Origin: Chara braunii
Taxonomy: Eukaryota; Streptophyta; Charophyceae; Charales; Characeae
Assembly: GCA_003427395.1 (NCBI GenBank)
Contig: BFEA01000649.1
Coordinates: 355,462 to 400,057, forward strand
DNA length: 44,596 nucleotides
Reading direction: 5' to 3'
Both the position numbers and the translations under genes were made by a program. A model generated the notes under the pieces. The model saw only the letters and a list, made by a program, of their open reading frames with translations, did not search any database and was not told the origin of the DNA. This document shows positions 31,944-42,145 of the stretch, in pieces (the stretch's first letter is position 1; each line of letters opens with the position of its first letter).

Positions 31944-33526
31944 AGAGAACGAAGAAGAACAGAAGATGAAGCATCATTCTGGGTGGTAGCGGTTCAAGTT
32001 CCACTCGATGCGATGCTATATCTAGAAGCACATGTTCGCAAGGCAATTGGTATGGTGATCTTCACTCATCCATCGGAACCGGATAGACAAAAGTCATCCC
32101 TAATCAACATCAAATTTGATGTTGAACCAGGAGCAAGAGCCAACATGAAAGATAAAATTTGGGTGGAAACTTGGGAAGGCGACACGCTGGAGGTCAAACT
32201 CGCCTCATCTTCAATACCAAGGTGTAGGCGCTGCAGAGCCTTTTTCCAAATAGAAGACGAGTGCAGGAGAGCGGTTCGGCATGCAGGACAAGGAGCAGTA
32301 AATCNCACCNGATCTAGCGAGGCAAGTCAAGGACANAACCCTGCTCCATCATATTCAGGTCATTTAGTAGCAGGAGTGCAAACTTTGTCCAGCGGGTCAA
32401 GGATCGGACGTAAGGNCCAACTGTTGCAACAGGAAGGCGGAGTCATTCTACAACACCAACAGGGAGGAGGATGTCACGTGAATCCGACCTTTGGCATGAG
32501 TCTCGCGATCCTTGGAATGTCGTTTCAATATCACACGGACCTGCGGGTGCCGACGGGTAATTCCGCCTTCATTCNGTGGTTACATCAAGGCGGCATCCCC
32601 CATGGGGCTATGATGGGAGCAAACAATTTGCACTCGGGGATTCTAACGGAGAATACACTATTGAACCCATGGGGGATGCCGATATCTCAGGGCATATCTC
32701 AGGGCGTTCAAAGCGAAGGGTTGGGTCACCTCCCCCCCCCTCCTTCAGCGAAGCCTGTCAGCAGTAGTAGGAAGAGGAGAACCTGCGAGGTGCAACAGCA
32801 CCTAAGGCAGGTTGGGCAACTCACGACCACGGAGCAGTCTAAGTGGTAAGTATCATCACTTGAGCCTCGATGAAGAGGCAAACTCTGCTCTGCTCAAGGA
32901 AATAGGTGAAAACTCTGTCTCATCGGTGGCTGGATCTAACCACTCGGAAGGAAGCATTCAAGAAGTAGGACACCGGGGAGTAAGACGACCAGAAGATGTC
33001 AACCGATAACATTGGGTAAGGGACAGTTGGAAAACATGGACTCGGAGGTAAGAATCTTCCCCATTTTCTGCGCTTATGCCAAAAACTCATTATGGGCAGT
33101 GACATGGGTCATAGCTGATGCTATTTGAGTTTTATCATGATCCCCTCTCCTGATTTGCCCATGCCATATGTTCTAACAAATTTTATCCATACGGCTATTA
33201 ACGATTAATTTATGTTCCGATTGAATCCTGACATGTCAATGCCAAGATTCTTGATGGATCATCCGGTAGGGCAGGGGGAAAATTTGATTTTTTTCTCTCC
33301 CCTAGCGAACGTTCATTTCGTGACGGGCCAATTAGAAGTGTTTGAGTATGAAGGTCTTCGATTGATCCCCCTCTTGTGCTTCACTGAAGCTAAGAGGCAA
33401 GACCTTCGTCGGGTGAAGGCGGAGCCCGCTATATCTGCGGAATTCTTATTTGAACTGGATGGCAAGTTGGTTCGGGAGAAAAAACATATCTCTCCTTTCA
33501 TTCGAAAAACCCTCACGAATCCCTAG
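31944..33526 (+). pseudogene. LINE-4 ORF1 (RNA-binding, zinc knuckle with His to Gln)
   Basis: The visible part begins inside the DUF4283-like domain (EDEASFWVVAVQVPLDAMLYLE, MKDKIWVETWEGDTLEVKLAS) and has C-RR-C-RAFF-Q-IEDE-C (about 32220-32265), the zinc knuckle with Gln in the His position. A Gly/Gln/Ser-rich region to 32849 is followed by a frame change. The C-terminal block is at 33212-33526 (SPLANVHFVTGQLEVFEYEG), ending in TAG 89 bases before the ORF2 ATG. It aligns with the ORF1 copy at 17977-20117 and with LINE-3. Confidence 0.7.
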
Positions 33527-33614
33527 TTGGGATTAGGAGGCACCGCCCAACAAGCAGGGAGCAATAATGCTTAGCCAACTGTATGTATCCAAATGAGTGG
33601 GAACAAACCCTCAA

Positions 33615-34400
33615 ATGGGCAAACTTAAACTCGCTACGTGGAACGTGCTGGGTATGGTTGATGGGTCGGGGAAACACAAAATAAGACAGACTTAAATCAT
33701 GGATTCTTGATAAAAGGATTCAGATCCCCTGTTTACAAGAAACAAAATTGAATGAAGACAAGATAAGATCGTTGGGCAATTGGTGGGATGGATCCCAACT
33801 GTGGTTCCCCGCTGAGGGCACCAAAGGAGGAGTTGTCATCCTCGTACACAGAAGTACGAAACTATAAATCGCAGACTACGACATCGATCTTTGGGGTAGA
33901 TGGGCGTGGCTGAAGTTTTTTATCGAAGATAAGTTATGGACAATTGCCTCAGTGTACGCTCCGGTTGACTCCGGGAGAAACGGATCCTCTTCAAAGAACT
34001 TTTACTCGTACTGCCGGTAGCAGACATGGTAATATATACGGGTGATTGGAATACTACATTGGATATCTCTTTTTCTGATCCAAGAACGCAGGCATCTCTT
34101 AATAAGTTGGAGCTTATCAATATGATGGAATAAAGAGACCTCATTGATCCATATAGATTAAGTCATCCCAATCTAGAGGGTTACACATGGGGCTCGAAAT
34201 GTAGAAAAGGGATAGGTTTTACCCGCAGACGAGTAGATTTTTCCCTTACATCAGCCTCTGCTTGAGAATCAGTTGATTCGATCAATGAAACATCATAACC
34301 AATGTCTGATCATATCCCAGTATATCTTAGTATACATACTCAACGTCCGTCGAGGGGTAAAGGACTGTTCAAGTTCAATGTTCAAAACTTGAATGACCCG
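33615..34400 (+). pseudogene. LINE-4 ORF2, APE endonuclease part
   Basis: ATG at 33615 starts MGKLKLATWNVLGM. Across frame changes the APE motifs are IQIPCLQETKLNED, GGVVILVH, WTIASVYAP, TGDWNTTLD (Asp and Asn of the active site), DLIDPYRLSHPNLEGYTW and MSDHIPV (about 34302-34322, the terminal His). The motif set is complete but split by stops such as the TAA near 33693 and by at least two frameshifts. Confidence 0.75.
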
Positions 34401-35950
34401 GGTTTGGTAAGCTGGATGAAGAATTTCTAGACAGAGTGGCAGGTGGCTAAGCCATAGTATGATTCCACCGAGAAATGGTGGGACGCTAACACAAATTTAT
34501 TTTCTAATCTATTGAATTTTTTTTCTCGCATTCTGACTCATAACAAACAACAATATGAATTGGACATTAGGAGAAGGATTAGATACACAGAAGAAAGGAT
34601 GAAGAAACATTCGGTCTCAGGTTTGGTTGGGGAAAAGAGCGGGTTAAATTATTGACAGAATAAGACAGTAATCAACAGAATGAATCATATGTTTGAGCAG
34701 ACCATCTTAAGGTCAAGGGTATTGCAGTCTATGATCGGGTGACTAAGGAACCCTTTCTTAAACTCTTCCCCTCTAGAACCTCTCCCCCAATGAACGAACT
34801 GAACCATCTGTTTGATGTGGATGCTCCGAAGGCAAAAGAACTTACTAGGTTGTGCGAATATGCCTCTTTCTATTACAAAGACATACTTACCTCTCGGACG
34901 CAAGGGACCACGATCTCCGACTAACTCAATGAGAGCAGCCACCACTTGGATAATACGGTATGTCGACTCTCATCCACGAGGAGCTTAGATCTGGACTGCC
35001 CTATCACAGCGGTAGAAGCACAGACAACGTTGGACTCAATGGCCAAAGGAAAAACCCCGGGAAGTGATGGCCTAGCTACTGAACCATTTGTTTGTATTTG
35101 GGATGTGATGAAGATAATTTGGTAGAGATTTATAATCAAATCTTGACAGGAGGAAGACTCTGTACCAATATGTGCATGGGTATAATTTCAATGTTATTAA
35201 AAAAGGCGAGAGATCGGAAATAAGAAATTGGCGCTCAATCTCATTATTGAACGTGCCATATAAACTTCTGGCTAAAATACTAGCCAAACGTCTAAGCAGG
35301 TACCTACCATACTTAGTGGTTCCGGATCAGGCGGCATTCATTCGAGGTCGATCGATCTTTGACAATATTGTGACAGCAATAGAGACATTGGAGATTATTC
35401 AGAACGAGAACTGCGATCTGGCGGTCCTGATATTGAACTTTGAGAAAGCATACGACTGAGTGAATTGGCTGTATGTTCTCACGACATTAAAATGGTTGGA
35501 CTTTGGGGACAACTTCATCCTTTGGGTCAAAGCACTATATACACTGTCCACTGCGGCAGTAATAATCAATGGTAGTCTGTCAAGAGTGTTCAGTCTTACA
35601 CGTTCCCTGAGACAGGGGTGCCCATTGGCTCCCCTGCTGTTCGCAGTCCAGTTTGAGGTAGTATTGAACAATATCAGGGCGAATTCCCAAATCCATGATA
35701 TGTCAACTACTGACTTAGAGTACAAGGTCAAAGTTTTGGCCAATGATCTGTTCCCGGTGACAGAGAACTCGGTAACATCCTTGACTACATTGAAAGCTTG
35801 TTTGGATGAATTCTCCTATTACTCGGAAGCGGTCATTAATTGGCACAAGTCAGTTTTCTTCCTTCCCGAGTCATATGCTTTGAAATGTCAGTGGGGCATG
35901 AAACGCATCCTACAAGAAGAGTCTAAAAGATTTCTGGGCGTTCAAATATC
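34401..35950 (+). pseudogene. LINE-4 ORF2, reverse transcriptase part
   Basis: The pre-RT block includes DILTSRTQGTTISD, RSLDLDCPITAVEA and AKGKTPGSDGLATE. RT motifs are RSEIRNWRSISLLNVPYKLLAK, DQAAFIRGRSIFDN, motif A as ILNFEKAYD (about 35430-35457, first catalytic Asp replaced by Asn), a TGA at 35458, motif B SLRQGCPLAPLLF (35606-35643) and motif C as VLANDLF (35733-35753, first Asp replaced by Asn). Both changes are G-to-A. Confidence 0.8.
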
Positions 35951-37733
35951 ATTAGTTGATTGTTCAGACTGTCAAGAGCCTCTTGTTACAAAAGGTTCTC
36001 CAATGTCTGGCTGCATGTGGCAAAGCCCGACACCTCTCCTTGTTTGGTCGTGCGATGGTACTGACTGGGGCATTGTTCGTTCTCCTGTGGTTTGTCGAAA
36101 CGGTAAGAGTCTTTGGCCCCCACCTGTACCTGACGATTAGGCGTCGTGCAACAAATTTCCTCTGGAAACCGTTTCCTGAGGAAGATGCAAATTTAATATC
36201 TAAAGTGGTATGGGAGATGTTATGTCTTCCCAGAAGCGAAAGGAGCCTAGGATCCTGAATCCAAAAAGGCAGAATGATGCGATGTTGGTAAAATGGTTAG
36301 TGCGGGTCTGCTTAGAATCACCGGTTCCTCACTGGGTTTCGTTAGCAGAACACATCTTGGTCTGTGAATGGAATCTGTCCCGAGAGGAAGATGTGTGGAC
36401 TGTGATATTTATCCCTTCGTATCAGAGACGCAAAGTTAAATCCCCATTTTGGGTTGCAATAATAAACGCTTGGAAGAAACTTCATCCGGACGTTTGTAGG
36501 GCCCCTGTATCAAAGGCAGAAGTCCTAGAGCAGTCCCTGTTTGAAAATCCCCACATTCGCACCCCTTAGGGTGAGTGGTTTAAAGGTGACACGACTTCTG
36601 ACAGTTTTGGGAGAACCTGGATTGAGAAAGAGATTGTAAGAATAAAGGATATTTTGGATGACTTGACGGGCACATGGGCATCAGAAGAACAGTTAAGGGC
36701 GAAGCTAGGTCGGGTATACCAGCTAGAGAAAAGATGTACGGCTATCATTGAAGCTATCCTGACACCTGGTTTGTATGCAAAACAACTAAGAACAACCAAT
36801 ATTTGAAGCTTCTTAACATCCAGTTGGATGATCCAGTTGAATGGCAAAAGAGTCTTTCAATGCTGGACTGCGTTGAAAGATGAAGTGTTGGTAGAACAAA
36901 CCGAGAACGTTCAACCTCCTCTGGGCTTGGAACTATCCAAGGTTCGAGTGTTCGAAACAGTGTCTGGAGCTGGGATTAGCCATTGCGTCCTATTCAACAA
37001 AGATAAAGCGGTTCTTGATCTGAGAATTGACCCCAAAAGCTGGGAGTGGAGAGCGAAAGGCAAGAATTGTGAGAACTTATGTATGTTGGACTACCATCAG
37101 AAGATAGGTTACGATCAGGTTCTGCCATTGAAAACCCCCCAGGTGGCAGCCAGATCAAGGTGGACTCGGGTTATTCAAGTGGATCTGAAGGTGATCGATG
37201 AGGCGTTGGAACGTTGCTGGGAACAATTGAAGTTGATACCGTGTCAAAGATCTGCCTCAATTCTTTGGCTCCTATCAATGATAGCTACCCAATTGTCAGT
37301 ATGGCTAACCAAACATGGAGTCCAGGTGGACCTCACCTGTTTAAGGTGCAATTAGGCATTTGAATCCACAGTTCACCTTTGATGGGACTGCCCACGGTCT
37401 ATGAGTATTTTGAAATGAATCTGTGACGCTTGGCAGAAAATCACAAATTCTATTTTTTCTTGGGACAGGCAGTGGGTTCTCTTGGGAAGCGTGTCGGGTG
37501 AAATGTGTTTGCACAAAGGGTGGGATATGTAGGGCAAGTGGTGAGGGCAGCAGCACTTGCGACAATCTTGCATGAGAGGACCGCAATAGTATTTGACAAG
37601 GAGGAGTGGATAAATGAACGAACAAGAAACTTATTTGGCAGACAACTCCGAGTGACCATTTTAGCAGACTGGAGAAAAAAAGTGGCAAAGGCAGATAACA
37701 AGGAGAAAGGGAAACAGTGGTTCAATGAGACTT
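35951..37733 (+). pseudogene. LINE-4 ORF2, C-terminal region with zinc-finger motif
   Basis: The post-RT sequence includes FLWKPFPEEDANLISKVVW, LAEHILVCEWNLSREEDVW, AEVLEQSLFENPH and LIPCQRSASILWLLSM, then DLTCLRCN, a TAG and AFESTVHL, i.e. the CX2C...H zinc-finger region (about 37330-37380). It ends ILADWRKKVAKADNKEKG...QWFNET at the TGA near 37733. Confidence 0.7.
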
Positions 37734-37735
37734 GA

Positions 37736-38242
37736 AGCAAAAAACATAAGATTTCTTCAATTTTCTCACAGGGTCACGTGATCTTGAACTTCTGGCTCTT
37801 CTACGAATGACAGTAGGGTGTCAGAGAGCGATAAGATAGGAGTTGGTCAATTGCTTCGGGAATCCAGTAGGAGGAACTGATATAGTTCAACTTCTCAATG
37901 GTTTCATCCTGGAATATCATACTTAGAAGGACAGTGGCTATTTCTGTTTGTATTACTAAGTTGGTTGGTTTTTATGTCTTTTTGTTCCCTACCTTGTGCT
38001 CGGTAGCAACAATCGCAGGAGATTGGCAGTTGGCCGAAATGTGGATGGAGCAGACTTGCAGGTTTGGATCTCCCCACTGAATATAAGTGGTTATTTCTCT
38101 GGGGATTAGGACGTGGTAACCGGGATGGTGTATCGGGGAAAGTATTCAGTAGGAAGATAGCTGCGAGGTGAAATGGCTTGGGGCACTCGCCAGGCGGTTA
38201 GAGATAGAAGGTTTTGGTTTGTTGAAGGTATTCCAGGACTGA
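37736..38242 (+). other. Probable LINE-4 3' UTR
   Basis: No coding signal. Directly downstream of ORF2. The sequence appears to continue after the TIR element at 38735-38881. Confidence 0.45.
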
Positions 38243-38731
38243 GGGCATACTCACACGGGGACCTATAATCCCAAAATCCCCAAAAAAAGGAAAAAATGTC
38301 GGTCACACGGATTTACCAAATTCGCAAATGTACTATTCCAGCGCCCATTTGTCAGCGGTCTCGGACGCCGCGGGGCAAGGAATTTTGCGGTCACCTCTTT
38401 ATTTTCTTGCATTTTTCAAAAATTGGCAAAAAATCGTTCACAGAAGTTCTTCCACAATTTGTGGATGGCGCCGTGTGACCAGCCAAATACCAAATCCTCA
38501 TTTCTCCAGACAGCAGCGACCTTGTGCCATCTGAAAAGGTACAGCAGTGTGACGTGAACCCTGCTCAAAACTGCAAATAGATCATTCTCAAATCCTCATA
38601 TTCGTCCTTTGCGACATCCGTTAAAATTGGGGAGACAGAGAAAATTAGCATGGCCCCTGCGCAAAGATGACAGACATAAATCGAGAAATCCGCATATTTT
38701 GCGGATTTGGGGTTGTCGTGTGAGTATGTCA
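38243..38731. mobile_element. Non-autonomous TIR element, copy 2, carrying a U6 snRNA insert
   Basis: The element starts GGGCATACTCAC and ends GTGAGTATGTCA, flanked by TGA on both sides (38240-38242 and 38732-38734). It aligns with copy 1 (8471-8866) through TTGTGGATGGC, CCGTGTGACCAGCCAA and CAGTGTGACGTGAACC. It is 93 bp longer because of the U6-like insert. TAA and TGA duplications in the two copies support a TNA target preference. Confidence 0.82.
38604..38688 (+). ncRNA. U6 spliceosomal snRNA-derived sequence (retroposed pseudogene)
   Basis: GACATCCG, TTAAAATTGG, ACAGAGAAAATTAGCATGGC, CCCTGCGCAAAGATGACA and AAATCGAGAAA match the U6 snRNA core in order, including the ACAGAGA box and the AGC triad region. 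The 5' end GTCCTTTGCGACATCC resembles the 5' stem-loop of plant U6. It is bounded by AAATCCTCATATT (38590-38602) and AAATCCGCATATT (38686-38698), a 13-bp repeat with one mismatch. This motif occurs once in copy 1, so it is the target-site duplication of a LINE-mediated insertion. No Pol III promoter elements precede it, the 3' end is short, and the ACAGAGA surroundings carry changes; it is unlikely to be functional. Confidence 0.85.
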
Positions 38732-38734
38732 TGA

Positions 38735-38881
38735 GGCAGTTGTTCTTGTTTTTCCCTTTTTTTTACCAGGCATGGAAGCAGTCAGAACAACGGTCTGGAT
38801 TCGGCCAATTCTGTTGCAAGATAGTGCTTCCATCACCTACTCTACTGGGTAATGCTCCGAGTTTTTTTCTCGGGTTGTTTG
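38735..38881. other. Flank between TIR element and DIRS-like element
   Basis: No gene is visible; probably the remainder of the LINE-4 3' UTR. Confidence 0.4.
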
Positions 38882-39128
38882 TGGTAGTTCCTTGGGCGTG
38901 TTTTGGTCAGAGTGAAAGAAGGGGTATGACAAAGGGGTAGACTGCAAACAGGAGTGTCGGGTTCTGCAAGGGGAAAGATTGTAACAATTGCCAACAAGAC
39001 TGAACTCAACTGAAATGCAAATCATTATAACTTAAAAACCAACAGTTGCAGAAACAAATGATAATTTTCAAAGCATCTAACACATTCTTAGCAAATGAGA
39101 ATCCAAGGGCGAAGCCCCCCTATGCACC
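38882..39128. repeat. DIRS-like split direct repeat, copy B (outer)
   Basis: It starts TGGTAGTTCCTTGGGCGTG and ends ATGCACC, about 97% identical to 39731-39977. Its left flank is unrelated to the left flank of the other copy, which marks the probable element terminus near 38882. Confidence 0.88.
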
Positions 39129-39730
39129 GAGGGCACGGGTGGGCGGGCCCGGATTTTCACACGGTGAATCGCGAACCAAGGAATGAACGTGTTAGTTGTT
39201 TGCCTTGCTGTTGCAGGTACCAGGAGTCAAATTGCGTCGTTCTCGTTCGTGAAAATCCGCCAAGAATGAAAAGTCACAATAAAAATTTCCTTTCAGTTGA
39301 AATAGGAGAAGGTCGTGGATGCCAAAATGCTGCTTGGTACAAAATAGGCCCTGGAGATCCTTGCTGGGTTGAAAAGACCGGTACCGGGCCTACCCTCCTT
39401 CGGGTTGATAATAATCTTCCTTCACAAGCCCCTTTTGCAAATTCAGAGGCCTCCTAGCGGATGGAGCTCGACTCCTTGGGGTCTTTTAAGCCAGAGGGGG
39501 GTGCTCTGGTGAGGCCTTCTTCGGGCCCTATCCTTGCTGGAGCTATGGGCTCTCCTAGCCACACGGATTCTTCTGAGCTCTGCGCCAATCGTGAGTAAGT
39601 GACATCTTCCCTTAGCAAAAAGTCTGATGCAGTTGTCCTTCCAGGGTGCTTGGCTTTCCGCCAGCAATCTCGTTGCTCACTGCGGAGTCTGAAGCTTTGG
39701 CCAATGGCGAGGTAGATGTCTCACATTCTA
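39129..39730. other. Segment A2 between the two B repeats
   Basis: 602 bases occur once in the window. In the split-direct-repeat model an identical A1 lies at the other element end. A short plus-strand frame (39095-39457) crosses the B/A border but has no recognisable domain. Confidence 0.55.
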
Positions 39731-39977
39731 TGGTAGTTCCTTGGGCGTGTTTTGGTCAGAGTGAAAGAAGGGGTATGACAAAGGGGTAGACTGCAAACAG
39801 GAGTGTCGGGTTCTGCAAGGGGAATGATTGTAACAATTGTCAACAAGACTGAACTCGACTGAAATGCAAATCATTATAACTTAAGAACCAACAGTTGCAG
39901 AAACAGATGATAATCTTCAAAGCATCTAACACATTCTTAGCAAATGAGAATCCAAGGGCGAAGCTCCCCCATGCACC
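39731..39977. repeat. DIRS-like split direct repeat, copy B (inner)
   Basis: This is the second 247-bp copy, offset 849 bases from the first. Sequence after it (TCCTAACCATCCC) differs from that after the outer copy (GAGGGCACGG), so this is not a simple tandem duplication. Confidence 0.88.
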
Positions 39978-40207
39978 TCCTAACCATCCCAAGTTCTCTC
40001 ACCTTCATTCACCAGATGTAAAATTGATTTTTCATTTGTGTGGAGGAGATGGTGGTTGGCAAGGATGCTTGGTGAGAGCAATCTATCATAAAATTGCCAA
40101 GACCGAAATGAGATTGAAGGCCGGTATGATCAAGGATTGATCGAGTCTGTGGACTTGATTGCCCAGCATGGTCTTTCAAAGAATGGAGAGAGAGAGAGAG
40201 GTGTAGG
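39978..40207 (+). other. Leader of the recombinase gene
   Basis: A plus-strand frame (39895-40140, HPKFSHLHSPDVKLIFHLCGGDGGWQG) begins in the B repeat and stops 68 bases before the recombinase frame. It has no known domain. A short (GA)n tract is at 40189-40200. Confidence 0.4.
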
Positions 40208-41113
40208 ATGACGAGGTCTTTGAGTGGATGGCTAGTACGTAATTCAATGGGACGTGATGCAAGTAACTGTGTGGATCTTGATGTAATCTCATTCCTGCAG
40301 AGTCAGTTGTTGCCTGAATTGCGTACTCGCTGCCGTACTGTTGATGCTGACGGTCATGCTTTTCCTTCCTGCAATACCTTGGAATCCAGTTTGAGCTGCT
40401 TAAATAAGTGCTTTCGGATTCTGGGTCAGGAGGGCCCTGCTAATCCTTACAATAGTAGTAAGGTTCGTGATTATCGAAGGGCATATCGGAATTATTCGTT
40501 GAAGAGAGGTGTTAAAGAAGTTCAAGCACTTGTTATGACTGTTGAGGAGATGAGTGAATTACACTCAAGTATTCGGCAAAGTATGAAGACACAAGCTGGC
40601 TACCGGTGTGCCGAATTGCTCCCGGATTTATGTATTATGACGTACTTGTGGGAGAGTTGGCAGTGGGGGGGGGAGGGGTTGCGTTTGCGAGGAGAGGATA
40701 TTGATGAGGAAACGTGTCGAATGCAGCCTGCTTATACTAAGACCTTAAGGAGGGGTCAGCAGGGGATGATAGTCTTAAGGGAGAAGGGAAAATCAGGCAC
40801 CTCCTTCCTAAAGTTGGTTGAAGAGCTGCGAGACTGCTATAGCAGATTGATTCCTCTTATTGACCTAAGGGATGGCGAACCTCTTTTCCGGAGTACGTAG
40901 ACCAAGGGGATGCTCAGCCTTAGTAGTTTTAACAAGAGACTGAAGGATAGGTTGAGGAAGATGCAGATGTATGAGGGAGAGAGTAGTCATAGTTTCCGAG
41001 TTGGTGGGGTGAGGGAGGGGATTTTGGCCGGGTGGTCTCTAGAGAAGATGTTGGGGCTGGGGACCTGGAAGCATTTTTCTTCCTTCATGCGCTATGGTTA
41101 TGGTTGTGTCTGA
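40208..41113 (+). pseudogene. Tyrosine recombinase (DIRS type), one in-frame stop, first catalytic Arg altered
   Basis: The N-terminal part (DLDVISFLQSQLLPELRTRCRT) resembles a SAM-like DNA-binding domain. The catalytic part has LWESWQWGGEGLRLRGEDI, where DIRS-type enzymes usually read RGG: the first catalytic Arg appears as Trp (TGG, one C-to-T step from CGG). After a TAG (40898-40900) the same frame continues with HSFRVGG (the HxxR box, about 40988-41008), GTWKHFSSFMRYGY (Trp and the nucleophile Tyr near 41090-41099) and a stop. These enzymes insert a circular cDNA by strand exchange. It is convergent with RT/RNase H on the other strand. Total length of about 300 codons is normal for DIRS YRs. 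Confidence 0.8.
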
Positions 41114-41159
41114 GGTAGGGAGATTCTGGATACTGTCAGCCCTGCCTTACCGAGGTTGA

Positions 41160-42145
41160 GCTCGTCCTCTGGAATTCCGCTGGTTGCAAAACAAGTGGAA
41201 AATTCTTTCTTTAGGTTGATTGAGACTAAAGTGCGGAAATTTCGGAGTGTCGGGTACCAGTGGGCTCTTGAGGTACTTGGGACGATCAGGAGATATTCCC
41301 CGTCGAAGGCCCTCATTTTAGCCAGGTCTGCTGCAGGAGACATGTGGGCGGAAAAACCCATTTGTAGGGAAAGCTTGGCAGAAGGTTCCAGTTGAGGCTT
41401 AGTGCATCGGCTGCTAGACAATGGCGAGATAAGTATTTTGTAACGAATGGTTTGCAAATGAAGTTCTCTTCTGATCCGAACAGATCAATCGCGGGACTGC
41501 CGAACTTCGAGAAAAGGTCTGATACGATTGTTCAATTGATGCCCCAGTCTGAATAGTCCACTATCTTCGAGAGATAGTCTGCTTCAATATTCAGTTCCTT
41601 AGGGATCCATGATGCTCTCAACTAGCAGTCGAATGTGATTAGGATTGAGGTGATGGTTCTGAGTAGAGCGTTGAAGGATTTATCCGTCGACTTTAGGTCG
41701 TTCAGAAGGTAGCAGGCTGCCTGGTTGTTGCCAATAAACTCGATTGCCATGGAGGTCAGTTCTTCTGGTGCTCTATTCTTGAGAATGAAGAGGGATTTTA
41801 TGGTTGCATAGAGCTCTCTGTGAATGTTCGACTTGTTTAAGAAATCTGGGGGAAGGGGAAAACTTAGTTTTTAACTTACCGATGATCTTAGGCACCACAG
41901 GCTGAGGCTGATGCGTCGGTCTTTAAGCGTACTGTAGGCAGCCTAATGGTCCAGAGTCTGTCCGGAAGGTTAGGAAGATGGTCTATCCACCAGGTTAAGT
42001 CTTCCTTGAATTTTATAGATAGTTGCACTCTGTCAGTCCAGGAGCAGTTCCTTAGTGCTGCATGCAGATTGGAGCAATGCAGAGAAGTGGGAAGGAAGAC
42101 CCTTGCTAGTGAGACGAGTTATCGTGCGAGCGACGCAACCTTTTT
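41160..42145 (-). pseudogene. RNase H domain of the DIRS-like element
   Basis: The region continues the RT frame after a TAA. It has the linker WWIDHLPNLPDRLW, KTDASASACGA (first catalytic Asp, about 41906-41938), IHRELYA (Glu, after a frameshift near 41850), FIGNNQAACYLL (about 41704-41740; the third acidic residue reads Asn, GAC to AAC), WIPKELNIEADYLSKIVDYSDW (about 41550-41610), and the tail IDLFGSEEN...AADALSLNW typical of DIRS/pararetrovirus-type RT-RH proteins. Several stops interrupt it. It would degrade the RNA strand after cDNA synthesis. Confidence 0.8.

Larger units (their letters stand above)
31414..38240 (+). mobile_element. LINE-4: most complete L1-like copy (ORF1 + ORF2)
   Basis: ORF1 (partly in the N gap), APE endonuclease, RT and the C-terminal zinc-finger region occur in order. 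A probable 3' UTR (37736-38240) is interrupted by the second TIR element at 38243. LINE-4 is the best template for the family; its ORF2 spans about 33615-37733. It has stops and two Asp-to-Asn active-site changes, so it is dead. Confidence 0.82.

Noticed and set aside
31380-32849. A 489-codon open frame across the N gap
   Set aside because: Its first 188 codons are mostly unknown bases; only the part after 31943 is supported, as LINE-4 ORF1.
38882-39977. LTRs of an LTR retrotransposon
   Set aside because: The copies are only 602 bp apart at one end of a DIRS-type coding set, with no integrase or TG...CA ends.
41847-41880. A 34-base mini-intron in RNase H (minus strand, GTAAGT...CCCCCAG)
   Set aside because: Removing it does not restore the frame, and the sequence inside still fits the RNase H coding alignment; an indel explains the shift better.
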